A stretch of 22,495 bases of DNA, from NCBI GenBank assembly GCA_040235565.1, contig JBECLA010000137.1:1-22495 (forward strand), given 5' to 3'. The position numbers and the translations under genes are program-made. This stretch comes from JAHEIJ01 sp040235565 (GTDB lineage: Bacteria > Pseudomonadota > Gammaproteobacteria > UBA6429 > Thiohalophilaceae). Every line of letters starts with the position of its first letter. Within the stretch, counting starts at the first letter, position 1. Under the pieces are notes generated by a model. It searched no databases. It was given only the letters and a program-made list of their open reading frames with translations, and was not told the DNA's origin. This document shows positions 1 through 7,642 of this stretch, piece after piece.

Positions 1-22
1 GCCCCACATCACACTTTCTACA

Positions 23-228
23 CCAGGTGCCCTGAATACCACCGTATTCAGGGTGAAACGGGAAGCCGGTGCGCCACTCCATACCGGATGTGGCAATTCC
101 GGCGCTGCCCCCGCAACGGTAAGTGAGAGCCGATGGGTCACGCGCCACTGTGTCTGTTATCCGAAGACATGGGAAGGCGACTCATCCGGATGGTTTTCAT
201 CCCCTCACGAGCCCGGAGACCGGCCTGG
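23..228 (+). promoter_or_regulatory. Cobalamin (adenosylcobalamin) riboswitch aptamer
   Basis: This RNA leader should sense B12 and control btuB-tonB-pduO. The conserved B12 core is visible: GCTGCCCCCGCAACGGTAAG at 104-123, GCCACTG at 144-150, GGGAAGGCGA at 171-180, and the B12 box GAGCCCGGAGACCGGCC at 209-225. A closing P1 stem can be drawn between CCAGG (23-27) and CCTGG (224-228). A long hairpin CCCTGAATAC/GTATTCAGGG (31-54) forms the first arm. The aptamer lies about 120 nt upstream of the btuB start, which fits the family. The promoter is not seen and probably lies upstream of the window. Confidence 0.93.
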
Positions 229-237
229 CGTTTAACC

Positions 238-312
238 GGTGTGTCGCGGCGGGCGACGATACCAGGGAAAAACCTCCCTGCCAGATTGCTTTCTTCCTCG
301 ACACACCTTTTT
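238..312 (+). terminator. Riboswitch expression platform: terminator-like hairpin
   Basis: GGTGTGTCG (238-246) pairs perfectly with CGACACACC (299-307) and is followed by five T (308-312), the form of a Rho-independent terminator. An inner stem CAGGGA (263-268)/TCCCTG (275-280) would stack inside it. A competing small hairpin, GTCGC (243-247)/GCGAC (253-257), uses the same 5' arm and would release the 3' arm, acting like an antiterminator. The simplest reading is transcription attenuation when cobalamin is bound. The T-run is short, so termination may be partial. Folding is by eye only. Confidence 0.65.
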
Positions 313-350
313 AGCCATTGCGCGGGTGAGCGCTGTACGAGGAAATAATA

Positions 351-2192
351 ATGAAACACAGTTCTTTCAGGCTGTTTTCCAGCCTGCTTCTTTTTGCAGT
401 CTACGGTGGGATAAACGCGGCAGAACAGGAAGCGGTCATTGTCACCGCAACCCGAACGGCACAAACCGCCGACGAATCACTGGCATCTGTCAGTGTAATA
501 ACACGCGAAGACATCGAGCAGAGTCAGGCCACTAACGTCACTGAACTGCTCCGCTTGCAGGCAGGCATTGATATTGCGAGAAGTGGCGGTCCCGGCCAAC
601 AAACCAGCCTGTTTCTGCGAGGCACGAATTCGAACCAGTCGCTGGTCCTTATTGATGGCATGCGTGTCAGTTCAGCAACTACGGGTGGCTTTGCCTGGCA
701 AAACCTTTCTCTTACTGATGTCGAACGTATTGAAATCGTACGCGGTCCTCATGCCGCTCAATATGGCTCCGATGCCATTGGTGGTGTAATCCAGATTTTT
801 ACGCGGCAAAACAAGCGTGGCCACCTGCGTGGCCAGGTTGGATCCTATAACAGTTGGCTGGTAGATGCCGGCCTGGGTGGGGGCGAGAAATTCACCTATA
901 GCTTGAATTTTTCTACGCAGGATACCGAAGGCTTCTCGGCAACCAATCCTAAGAATAGTTACGACTATAACCCGGACAATGACGGATACAAAAATAGTAG
1001 TCTAAGTGGCAACATCAATATTTCTATTACTGATCTGACATCGTTGCAGTTAAGTGGCTGGCACAGTAACAGTGAAACTGAATACGATTCTTCAGGTGGA
1101 ATTGGTGAGGATGATAATACTAATAGCAGCGTAACCGCTAAGCTGATCAATCAAACTACCGCGCGATGGAGTCAGTCCTTAAACTTTGGCCTGTCCCAGG
1201 ATGATTCCAAGAGTACTTATGAATCTTTTTCAGGAATTCAGCATGGACGTATCACCACGGAACGCTGGCTGGTTGACTGGCAAAATGACATAGTCCTGAG
1301 TCCAACCGATTCCATAACGCTCGGGATCAGTTCCCAGAATGACGATGCCATTAATAGTGATGAAAACAGTGGCCACGTTAATTTTGATGAAAATATTACC
1401 AATAATGCCTTATATGCCATTTTTCGTAATCGTTTTGGGAAAAATGAACTGAACCTTAGTGGGCGGATCGATGATCATAGCAGTTTTGGTAACCATACCA
1501 CTGGGCAAATTGCTTGGGGCCTCGATACGACTTCTAAATTACGTCTGCTGGCTTCCTATGGTACCGCCTTCCGCGCGCCAACTATCAATGAGCTCTATTA
1601 CCCCGTTTACGGTAATCCTGATCTCATACCGGAAACTTCACAGACTCTGGAGTTTGGAGCACGCTATAAAATCAGTAAGAAGCAAAATTTTAGTGCCTCG
1701 GCTTATCACACTTCCATCACTGATCTGATTCAGAGTGATCCTTTTACATGGCAGTATACAAATATCGGTAAAGCACACATTGATGGACTCGAACTGGAAT
1801 ACGACTACCAGTTCGATCTCTGGTCACTCCAGGCCAATCTCACCTGGATGAAAGCCATTGATGAATCTGACAATTCTGATCTTCTACGCCGGCCAGGGTT
1901 AAAACTAGGGTTGCAAGCAACCCGCTATTTTCAAAACAAGGGTAATTTCAGCCTTGAATGGGTTTATGCCTCAGAACGCGAAGACATGAATTTCTCAACT
2001 TTTCCAGCAGAAAGAATAACCCTAGATCCCTATAACCTGTTCAACCTTTCTACTCGCATCAGTCTGTCCAGGCAATGGTGGCTGGAAGGTCGACTCGACA
2101 ACCTGACGGACGAGGATTATGAACTCGTTTATGGTTACAATACAGCAGGCCGTTCAATATACATTGGCGTAAACTTTACCCCTGACAAATAG
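351..2192 (+). CDS. btuB: Vitamin B12 outer-membrane receptor BtuB (TonB-dependent)
   Basis: This protein is the likely outer-membrane transporter that brings cobalamin into the periplasm using energy from TonB. The 613 residues match the E. coli BtuB precursor length (614). A signal peptide covers about residues 1-23 (hydrophobic SSLLLFAV, then AA). A TonB-box-like segment EAVIVTATR sits at about 27-35, close to the BtuB form. A plug domain follows with LLRLQAGIDI, LFLRGTNSN, LVLIDGMR and IEIVRGPHAAQYGSDAIGG. The rest is a 22-strand-type barrel, with the family motif YGTAFRAPTINELYYP and a C-terminal DNLTDEDYELVYGY segment. The chain ends in FTPDK rather than a terminal aromatic. The start has a good GAGG site at 339-342. 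The barrel-coding part is more AT-rich than the genes nearby. The riboswitch directly upstream supports B12 as substrate over iron chelates. Confidence 0.93.
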   Translation: MKHSSFRLFSSLLLFAVYGGINAAEQEAVIVTATRTAQTADESLASVSVITREDIEQSQATNVTELLRLQAGIDIARSGGPGQQTSLFLRGTNSNQSLVLIDGMRVSSATTGGFAWQNLSLTDVERIEIVRGPHAAQYGSDAIGGVIQIFTRQNKRGHLRGQVGSYNSWLVDAGLGGGEKFTYSLNFSTQDTEGFSATNPKNSYDYNPDNDGYKNSSLSGNINISITDLTSLQLSGWHSNSETEYDSSGGIGEDDNTNSSVTAKLINQTTARWSQSLNFGLSQDDSKSTYESFSGIQHGRITTERWLVDWQNDIVLSPTDSITLGISSQNDDAINSDENSGHVNFDENITNNALYAIFRNRFGKNELNLSGRIDDHSSFGNHTTGQIAWGLDTTSKLRLLASYGTAFRAPTINELYYPVYGNPDLIPETSQTLEFGARYKISKKQNFSASAYHTSITDLIQSDPFTWQYTNIGKAHIDGLELEYDYQFDLWSLQANLTWMKAIDESDNSDLLRRPGLKLGLQATRYFQNKGNFSLEWVYASEREDMNFSTFPAERITLDPYNLFNLSTRISLSRQWWLEGRLDNLTDEDYELVYGYNTAGRSIYIGVNFTPDK

Positions 2193-2197
2193 TAGTC

Positions 2198-2860
2198 ATG
2201 AAAACCGCGATCCCAGCATCACCCCATCGCCGCCTGCTGTTGTTGCTGGGAATCTCGTTGTTACTTCACGGTCTGTTACTGTTCCATTGGTCAGTCTCAA
2301 AACCTCTGCTGGAATTTGATTATCAACTCCCGAACCTGGCACTCAATATGGAACCCATCGAAGTGGTCGGACAGCAGCAAACGCATGAAAAAGCCACAAC
2401 CAGACCAGCGACACATCCGGGTTCCAAATCACAACCGCGGCATCACAAAACCGCGGTAACGACACAAACCACTTCATCTGAACCAGGCGCTCGCGAAGCA
2501 TCCAACCTTGACACACTGCAAACCCCGGCCCCCGCAACGCAAACGAGGACGAAACCTCCCGCAATGAATCGGGCACTTATTCTCAATCGCATTCGTCATG
2601 ATCTTGTACAGTATTTTTATTATCCACCGCTTGCCCGCCGGCAAGGGATACAAGGCACGGTGTTACTGGGGTTCGGCATATCCGGACAGGGCGCAATTCA
2701 CAATATCCGTGTCGTTAAAAGTTCGGGCTATGCTATTCTGGATTTAGCCGCCCAGGATGCCATGCAGCGACTGAAAAAACTCAGTTGGTATGCGACCGCG
2801 ATGCCCGGCATGGATACGGATCTTGAATTACCAATTATCTTCCGCCTCACCGAGGGATAG
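2198..2860 (+). CDS. tonB: TonB-family energy transducer, probably dedicated to BtuB
   Basis: This inner-membrane-anchored protein should pass proton-motive energy from an ExbB/ExbD motor to the BtuB TonB box. The N-terminus has a cytoplasmic basic patch (HRR) then one membrane segment (LLLLLGISLLLHGLLLFHW, about 14-32). This transmembrane helix contains the His that TonB proteins usually carry in an S-x3-H type pattern. A polar linker rich in Thr, Gln, Lys and Pro spans about 55-125 and would cross the periplasm. The C-terminal TonB domain (about 125-220) contains YYPPLARRQGIQGTVLLGF, IRVVKSSGYAILDLAAQDAM and a final LELPIIFRLTEG. The start lies 5 bp after the btuB stop with no clear ribosome site, so translation is probably coupled. 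No exbB or exbD is in the window; they must be elsewhere. Confidence 0.9.
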   Translation: MKTAIPASPHRRLLLLLGISLLLHGLLLFHWSVSKPLLEFDYQLPNLALNMEPIEVVGQQQTHEKATTRPATHPGSKSQPRHHKTAVTTQTTSSEPGAREASNLDTLQTPAPATQTRTKPPAMNRALILNRIRHDLVQYFYYPPLARRQGIQGTVLLGFGISGQGAIHNIRVVKSSGYAILDLAAQDAMQRLKKLSWYATAMPGMDTDLELPIIFRLTEG

Positions 2861-2862
2861 AC

Positions 2863-3420
2863 ATGGGACACCGCCTGTCAAAAATTTATACCCGCACTGG
2901 CGACGATGGGACGACGGGCCTGGGTGACGGCAGTCGGGTAGCGAAGGATTGTCAACGGGTGGAAGCCTATGGCACCGTGGATGAACTCAACAGCCTCATC
3001 GGCATGATCCTGGCGTACGAGTTACCTGACACAGTACGCGCATGCCTGGTTGAGGTGCAGCATGATTTGTTTGATCTTGGGGGGGAGTTCAGTGTTCCGG
3101 GTTATCAGGGCATCCAGGAAAATTATGTCACGCGGCTGGAATCTCAACTGGATGAATTCAACACCGCCTTGCCAAGTCTGAAGGAGTTCATTCTGCCGGC
3201 CGGTGGACTCGCAACCTCAACCGCACATCTGGCACGCGCCGTTTGCCGTCGGGCGGAACGTCGTGCCATCACCCTGGCGCGGGAGGAAGACGTTAATCCT
3301 GCAACCATTCATTATCTCAATCGTCTGTCTGATTTGCTCTTTGTAATCGCCCGCGTTTTGGCTCGCTTCGAGAACGGCACCGAAGTCTTATGGCAACCGG
3401 GGAAAAACCGGGGTAAATAA
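2863..3420 (+). CDS. pduO: PduO-type ATP:cob(I)alamin adenosyltransferase
   Basis: This enzyme transfers the 5'-deoxyadenosyl group from ATP to cob(I)alamin, giving adenosylcobalamin from imported or salvaged corrinoid in the cytoplasm. The 185 residues fit the PduO/MMAB family (Cob_adeno_trans), which acts as a trimer. Visible signatures are the ATP-binding N-terminal motif IYTRTGDDGTTGLGDG (about 8-23), RVEAYGTVDELNSLIG (32-47), and the helix motif ARAVCRRAERR in the C-terminal half, which includes the ATP-contacting Arg and Glu residues. It is not related to the P-loop CobA/BtuR type. The start is 2 bp after the tonB stop, and it is the last gene before a strong terminator. Placing it behind a B12 riboswitch links uptake to coenzyme formation. 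An alternative use in cobinamide salvage is possible. Confidence 0.94.
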   Translation: MGHRLSKIYTRTGDDGTTGLGDGSRVAKDCQRVEAYGTVDELNSLIGMILAYELPDTVRACLVEVQHDLFDLGGEFSVPGYQGIQENYVTRLESQLDEFNTALPSLKEFILPAGGLATSTAHLARAVCRRAERRAITLAREEDVNPATIHYLNRLSDLLFVIARVLARFENGTEVLWQPGKNRGK

Positions 3421-3449
3421 AAAAGCCGGGCTTGATGGCCCGGCTTTTT
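3421..3449. terminator. Bidirectional Rho-independent terminator
   Basis: GCCGGGC (3425-3431) pairs perfectly with GCCCGGC (3438-3444) across a 6-nt loop. AAAA precedes the stem and TTTTT follows it, so the hairpin can act in both directions. It directly follows the pduO stop and lies 20 bp beyond the convergent hppA stop, closing both transcription units. Confidence 0.93.
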
Positions 3450-3468
3450 ACGTTACTGCCGGGTACTA

Positions 3469-5487
3469 TCAGGCAATCAACGGCACAATCAGCAAGGCCA
3501 CAATATTCATGATCTTGATGAGCGGGTTGATAGCCGGACCGGCGGTGTCCTTGTAGGGATCACCTACGGTATCACCGGTCACCGCTGCCTTGTGGGCATC
3601 GGAACCCTTACCGCCGTAGTTACCGTCCTCGATATATTTCTTGGCGTTATCCCAGGCACCCCCGCCGGTGGTCATGGAAATCGCCACAAACAAACCGGTC
3701 ACAATCGTCCCGATCAACACCCCGCCCAGGGCTTCCTTACCCAGTACCAGGCCGACGATCACCGGGATAACGACCGGCAAGAGCGAAGGAATTATCATTT
3801 CCTTGATGGCGGCAATGGTCAGCATGTCCACGGCTCTGGAATAGTCCGGCTTCTGGGTGCGATCCATGATACCGGGCATTTCCTTGAACTGACGCCGGAC
3901 CTCATTGACGATCCCGCCTGCAGCACGACCGACGGCCTCCATCGCAAAGGCACCAAACAGGAAAGGCACCAGACCACCAATAAACAGACCGATGATGATC
4001 ATGTGATTGGACAGGTCAAAACTTAACGCCACGCCACCCTGGTCTTCCAGTGCCTTGGTGTAGTCAGCAAATAACACCAGGGTTGCCAGACCGGCGGAAC
4101 CGATGGCATACCCTTTGGTGACCGCCTTGGTGGTGTTACCCACCGCGTCCAGCGCATCAGTCGTATTGCGCACGTCAGCTGGCAAATCCGCCATTTCTGC
4201 GATACCACCCGCATTGTCGGTAATTGGCCCGTAAGCATCCAGCGCGACGATGATGCCGGTCATTGACAACATCGCGGTGGCGGCAATGGCAATGCCATAC
4301 AAACCCGCCAGTTCGTAGGAACCCCAAATCGACGCGCAGACAGCCAGCACCGGCAGGGTGGTTGATTTCATCGAAATGCCCAGTCCGGCAATAACATTGG
4401 TCCCGTCACCGGTGGTGGATGCCTGGGCGATATGCCGTACCGGTTTAAACTCCGTGGCGGTGTAGTATTCGGTTATCACCACCATGGCAACCGTCAGCGC
4501 CAGACCAATCAACGAGGCACCAAACAAGGCCATGGTGCTGTATTTACCATTGTCCCCCATCATGGCATCGGTAATGAAGTAGAAGGCGATCGCCGCCAGG
4601 ACCGCAGAGACAATGGCACCCCGATACAGGGCGCTCATGATCTTGCCGCCTTCCTTGATCTTGACGAAGAAGGTGCCGACAACGGAAGCGATGATGGATG
4701 CCCCGCCCAGTACCAGGGGGTAAATAATGGCGGCAGAGCCTGCTTCTTTCATCACCAGACCACCCAAAAACATGGTGGCAACGATGGTCACCGCATAGGT
4801 TTCAAACAGGTCGGCGGCCATACCGGCGCAATCGCCCACGTTATCCCCCACGTTGTCGGCAATCACCGCCGGGTTGCGGGGGTCGTCTTCCGGAATGCCG
4901 GCTTCTACCTTGCCCACGATGTCAGCACCCACATCAGCGCCCTTGGTAAAGATACCGCCACCCAACCGGGCAAAGATGGAGATGAGTGATCCGCCGAAGG
5001 CCAGCCCGACCAGTGCATGTAAGGGGTGTTCCGAACCGGCCGCCTGCAAAATGGCATAGTAGCCGGCAACACCTATTAGCCCCAAACCGACGACCAGCAG
5101 ACCCGTAATGGCGCCACCGCGGAAGGCGAGTTTTAGCCCTTCATTCACACCCTTGCGTGCGGCTTCTGCGGTACGGGAATTGGAACGCACTGATACGTTC
5201 ATACCGATGAAACCGGCCAGCCCCGAGAAAACCGCGCCAATCACAAATCCAAGCGCAGTCTCGATATCCAGCGCGAACAAAATCACCAGCGCCAGAATCA
5301 CGCCCACCAGACCAATGGTCATGTATTGGCGCTTCAGGTAAGCGGCCGCACCTTCCTGCACTGCCAGTGCAATGCGTTGCATTTCATCGTTACCCGGTGA
5401 CATGCTCAGGATACGGAAAATGGAAATAATGCCGTAAATGATAGCCACTACTCCGGCCAGTAGCGCAAACAGCAGTCCATCAGACAT
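3469..5487 (-). CDS. hppA: Membrane-bound H+-translocating pyrophosphatase (K+-independent type)
   Basis: This integral membrane pump couples hydrolysis of pyrophosphate to proton export across the inner membrane. At 672 residues with about 16 hydrophobic segments it has normal family length. The substrate-binding signatures are present: GADVGADIVGKVE at about 183-195, then DNVGDNVGDCAGMAAD at 211-226, and the C-terminal GDTVGDPYKDTAGPAINP. At the site that separates the two subfamilies the sequence reads GNTTKAVTKGYAIGSA, with Lys at about 454 and Thr at 457. This is the K+-independent form; K+-dependent enzymes, including the Na+ pumps, have Ala at the first position. Proton rather than sodium pumping is therefore predicted. 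The start has a good AAGGGGA site on the minus strand at about 5493-5500. It stands alone between a terminator and a long AT-rich upstream region. Confidence 0.96.
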   Translation of the reverse strand: MSDGLLFALLAGVVAIIYGIISIFRILSMSPGNDEMQRIALAVQEGAAAYLKRQYMTIGLVGVILALVILFALDIETALGFVIGAVFSGLAGFIGMNVSVRSNSRTAEAARKGVNEGLKLAFRGGAITGLLVVGLGLIGVAGYYAILQAAGSEHPLHALVGLAFGGSLISIFARLGGGIFTKGADVGADIVGKVEAGIPEDDPRNPAVIADNVGDNVGDCAGMAADLFETYAVTIVATMFLGGLVMKEAGSAAIIYPLVLGGASIIASVVGTFFVKIKEGGKIMSALYRGAIVSAVLAAIAFYFITDAMMGDNGKYSTMALFGASLIGLALTVAMVVITEYYTATEFKPVRHIAQASTTGDGTNVIAGLGISMKSTTLPVLAVCASIWGSYELAGLYGIAIAATAMLSMTGIIVALDAYGPITDNAGGIAEMADLPADVRNTTDALDAVGNTTKAVTKGYAIGSAGLATLVLFADYTKALEDQGGVALSFDLSNHMIIIGLFIGGLVPFLFGAFAMEAVGRAAGGIVNEVRRQFKEMPGIMDRTQKPDYSRAVDMLTIAAIKEMIIPSLLPVVIPVIVGLVLGKEALGGVLIGTIVTGLFVAISMTTGGGAWDNAKKYIEDGNYGGKGSDAHKAAVTGDTVGDPYKDTAGPAINPLIKIMNIVALLIVPLIA

Positions 5488-5884
5488 GTTGATCCCCTTG
5501 TTTGTTGGAATATTTTGTCGAATATAATGATATGCTAATTAAAGAACATTGCATCATTTTGTCTTTTTATCTCCCCATGTATTCCCCTGATAATTCTTGT
5601 TGATGTTTGCCCCGTTTTTGGGCAATGACGTCATGCAGCAGGGAGAATAGGGTAGCCACCCGATGGGTGCAAGCGTTAGTTAATATTTTAAAATCAACTT
5701 ATTAGAGCCATAACCCATATCTATATTAGAATGTGTTTAATAAATCATGACTGCAGTTAGGCGATAAACATACTATCCAGCTCAACTTTTTCCCATATAC
5801 GGCTGTGTTGATCTGTTGATACAGATCAATATTACTGTGCTACGACAATAATCCATTTAATATGAAAAATCCCAGGAAAATACG
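5488..5884. other. 397-bp AT-rich divergent intergenic region
   Basis: No credible coding frame lies here. The region must hold the hppA promoter (minus strand) and that of the next plus-strand gene. Visible elements are an inverted repeat TTGCCC (5607-5612)/GGGCAA (5620-5625) with an overlapping palindrome ATGACGTCAT (5625-5634), a small hairpin CACCC (5657-5661)/GGGTG (5665-5669), and an FNR-type box at 5816-5829 listed separately. A terminator-like T-run does not follow either hairpin. A short regulatory RNA could be encoded but nothing shows it directly. Confidence 0.6.
5816..5829 (+). promoter_or_regulatory. FNR/ANR-type binding site
   Basis: TTGATACAGATCAA is a perfect match to the FNR consensus TTGAT-N4-ATCAA. 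It also lies inside a larger perfect inverted repeat, TTGATCTGT (5808-5816)/ACAGATCAA (5821-5829). The centre is about 62 bp upstream of the ATG at 5885. If it acts as a class II site about 41.5 bp upstream of transcription start, the start would fall near 5864, just after the AT-rich stretch CCATTTAATATG. This suggests anaerobic activation of the plus-strand gene. It is more than 320 bp from hppA, so an effect there is less likely. Confidence 0.7.
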
Positions 5885-6658
5885 ATGCAAGATCCCGTGA
5901 TTGTTATTGGTACCGGTGAAATGGGCGGTGTTTTTACCCGCGGCCTGTTACGGCTCGGCCACCCGATCTTTCCTGTCAATCGACAAACCAGGCTGGAAAA
6001 AATCAGCCAGGCCGTGCCTGTCCCACGGCTGGTTCTGGTAGCGGTGGGTGAAAATGACCTGCATCACACCCTGGAGAATATTCCACGAGACTGGCATGCC
6101 CACCTCGGACTGCTGCAGAATGAACTCCTGCCGGCCGACTGGAAACAACACGATATCAGCAACCCGACGGTGATTTCTGTCTGGTTTGAAAAGAAAAAGG
6201 GGCAGGACTTCAAGGTACTCATCCCGTCCCCGATCTTTGGTCCACAGGCTGCCTTGCTGGAAAACGCGCTGGCCACACTGGACATCCCCAGTTGGGAACT
6301 CGAAAGCGAAGCTGAGCTTGAGTTCGAGCTGGTACGCAAGAACGTTTACATCCTTACCACCAATATCGCCGGGCTGGTCATCGGTGGTAGCGTCGACGAT
6401 CTCTGGTTTAAACATGAAAATCTGGCGCGCCAGATCGCCGCTGAAGTAATGGACATCCAGGCCTGGCTGGTAGGTCATCATCTGGAACGGGAACGCTTGA
6501 TCGAGGGGATGGTGGAAGGTATCAAGGGTGACCTGCAACACAAGTGCATGGGTCGCTCGGCACCTTCACGTCTGGCTCGCGCCATCCAACATGCGGACGA
6601 GGCCGGTCTCAAGGTCCCCAAACTTCGCGAGATACAGGCCCAACAGCAAAACAACTAA
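5885..6658 (+). CDS. Rossmann-fold NAD(P)-binding protein of unknown function
   Basis: I do not recognise a specific family. The 257-residue protein opens with a strand-loop-helix dinucleotide-binding motif, VIVIGTGEMGGVFTRGLLRLG (residues 5-25), of the GxGxMG type. This is typical of 6-phosphogluconate dehydrogenase-like and ketopantoate reductase-like folds. LVLVAVGENDL at about 49-59 fits the second Rossmann half. The C-terminal half is mostly helical (about 150-250), as in a dehydrogenase dimerisation domain, and contains ILTTNIAGLVIGG and an acidic LEREPLIEG-like helix (actual residues LERERLIEG). There is no signal peptide. It is monocistronic, with the next gene convergent 17 bp away. 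Its upstream FNR box points to a role in low-oxygen metabolism. A true redox enzyme is likely but the substrate is unknown. Confidence 0.8.
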   Translation: MQDPVIVIGTGEMGGVFTRGLLRLGHPIFPVNRQTRLEKISQAVPVPRLVLVAVGENDLHHTLENIPRDWHAHLGLLQNELLPADWKQHDISNPTVISVWFEKKKGQDFKVLIPSPIFGPQAALLENALATLDIPSWELESEAELEFELVRKNVYILTTNIAGLVIGGSVDDLWFKHENLARQIAAEVMDIQAWLVGHHLERERLIEGMVEGIKGDLQHKCMGRSAPSRLARAIQHADEAGLKVPKLREIQAQQQNN

Positions 6659-6675
6659 CACACCGCTCGCGAAAT

Positions 6676-7572
6676 TTATCGGGATTCTTCGCTTGCATAT
6701 TTAATTTGCCGTGCCTGATCCACATACGCACATAACTGCTTGGCACCTTGCAGTACGCGTGGCCCATGCCGCTGGATTAAATCCGGATTGATAAAGTATA
6801 ACTGATCGTGCCCAACAGCCGGAATTTGTGGCCAGGCTTGCCACGCATTGCGCCACTCATTCCGAGCTGTGTGCCGCGCACCGCTCACAATAATATCCGG
6901 CGCGGCTTCAATCACTGCCTCAATGCTGACGGTAGGTGCCAGTGCCGGCAGTTGCGCGAAGACATTGGTGGCGCCACACAGACGGATGAGATCAGAGATC
7001 AAATGATCGCCATTGATGGTAATCAAGGGTTGGTGCCACACTTCATAAAACAACTTTACCGGTTGCAGGCGGGAATAGCGTTGCATCAAACTGAGGTGTT
7101 GTTTTTCAAACTGTTGAATAAAATCCTGAGCCTGGTTACTGGTGCCTGCCAGTATTGCCAGCCGCCTGGCGGTATCTGGAATATCTGCCAGTGTCCGTGG
7201 CTCGCTTACGAACACTGGCACGCCCAGCGTGCGTAATTTATCCAGCTGCACCGGGTTATTGCCGGTACGCCAGCCAATGACAATATCAGGTTGCAATGCC
7301 AGAATTGCTTCCAGATCCAGAGCGTTATAGCCACCAACTCGACTGATCTGTCGTGCCGCGGCAGGATAATCACTGTGTTCGACAGTGCCAACAACCCGAT
7401 CTCCCGCATCAACCTCAAACAATAACTCGGTGGCATGCGGAGCAAGACTGATAATTCTTCGTACAGGGGATGACAAGCTAATGGTCATTCCATTGTCATC
7501 GACAACTGAAACAGCAGCAAACGCTGGAGTGATGATTGACAATAAAAGACTGGTTAAGCGTACTCGTATCAT
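6676..7572 (-). CDS. btuF: BtuF-like periplasmic cobalamin-binding protein
   Basis: This protein should capture cobalamin in the periplasm and hand it to an ABC importer. It has 298 residues with a signal peptide at about 1-19 (LTSLLLSIITPAFA). The class III substrate-binding (helical backbone) fold is shown by RRIISLAPHATELLFEVDAG (about 38-57), SDYPAAARQISRVGGYNALD, LEAILALQPDIVIGWRTGN and LIRLCGATNVFAQLP. The C-terminus carries HGPRVLQGAKQLCAYVDQA, close to BtuF. The pattern SDYP...W-R-GN matches BtuF better than heme or siderophore binders. An AAGGAGA site lies upstream, about 12 nt from the ATG, which is slightly far. The gene lies 70 bp behind the outer-membrane protein gene with no terminator between. 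No btuC or btuD is nearby, so the permease is encoded elsewhere. Confidence 0.85.
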   Translation of the reverse strand: MIRVRLTSLLLSIITPAFAAVSVVDDNGMTISLSSPVRRIISLAPHATELLFEVDAGDRVVGTVEHSDYPAAARQISRVGGYNALDLEAILALQPDIVIGWRTGNNPVQLDKLRTLGVPVFVSEPRTLADIPDTARRLAILAGTSNQAQDFIQQFEKQHLSLMQRYSRLQPVKLFYEVWHQPLITINGDHLISDLIRLCGATNVFAQLPALAPTVSIEAVIEAAPDIIVSGARHTARNEWRNAWQAWPQIPAVGHDQLYFINPDLIQRHGPRVLQGAKQLCAYVDQARQIKYASEESR

Positions 7573-7642
7573 TCAGATATTCATTCTCCTTCTGTCCGGT
7601 CTTTTAACAATAACACCACAACCTCAATAACAGCTATTACGT

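Noticed and set aside
4432..4989. Plus-strand frame of 185 codons inside hppA
   Set aside because: His/Gly-rich shadow of the minus-strand pyrophosphatase, whose catalytic motifs are intact.
5948..6541. Minus-strand frame of 197 codons
   Set aside because: Lies opposite the Rossmann-fold gene, which has a clear GxGxMG motif and an upstream regulatory site; the minus frame shows no domain.
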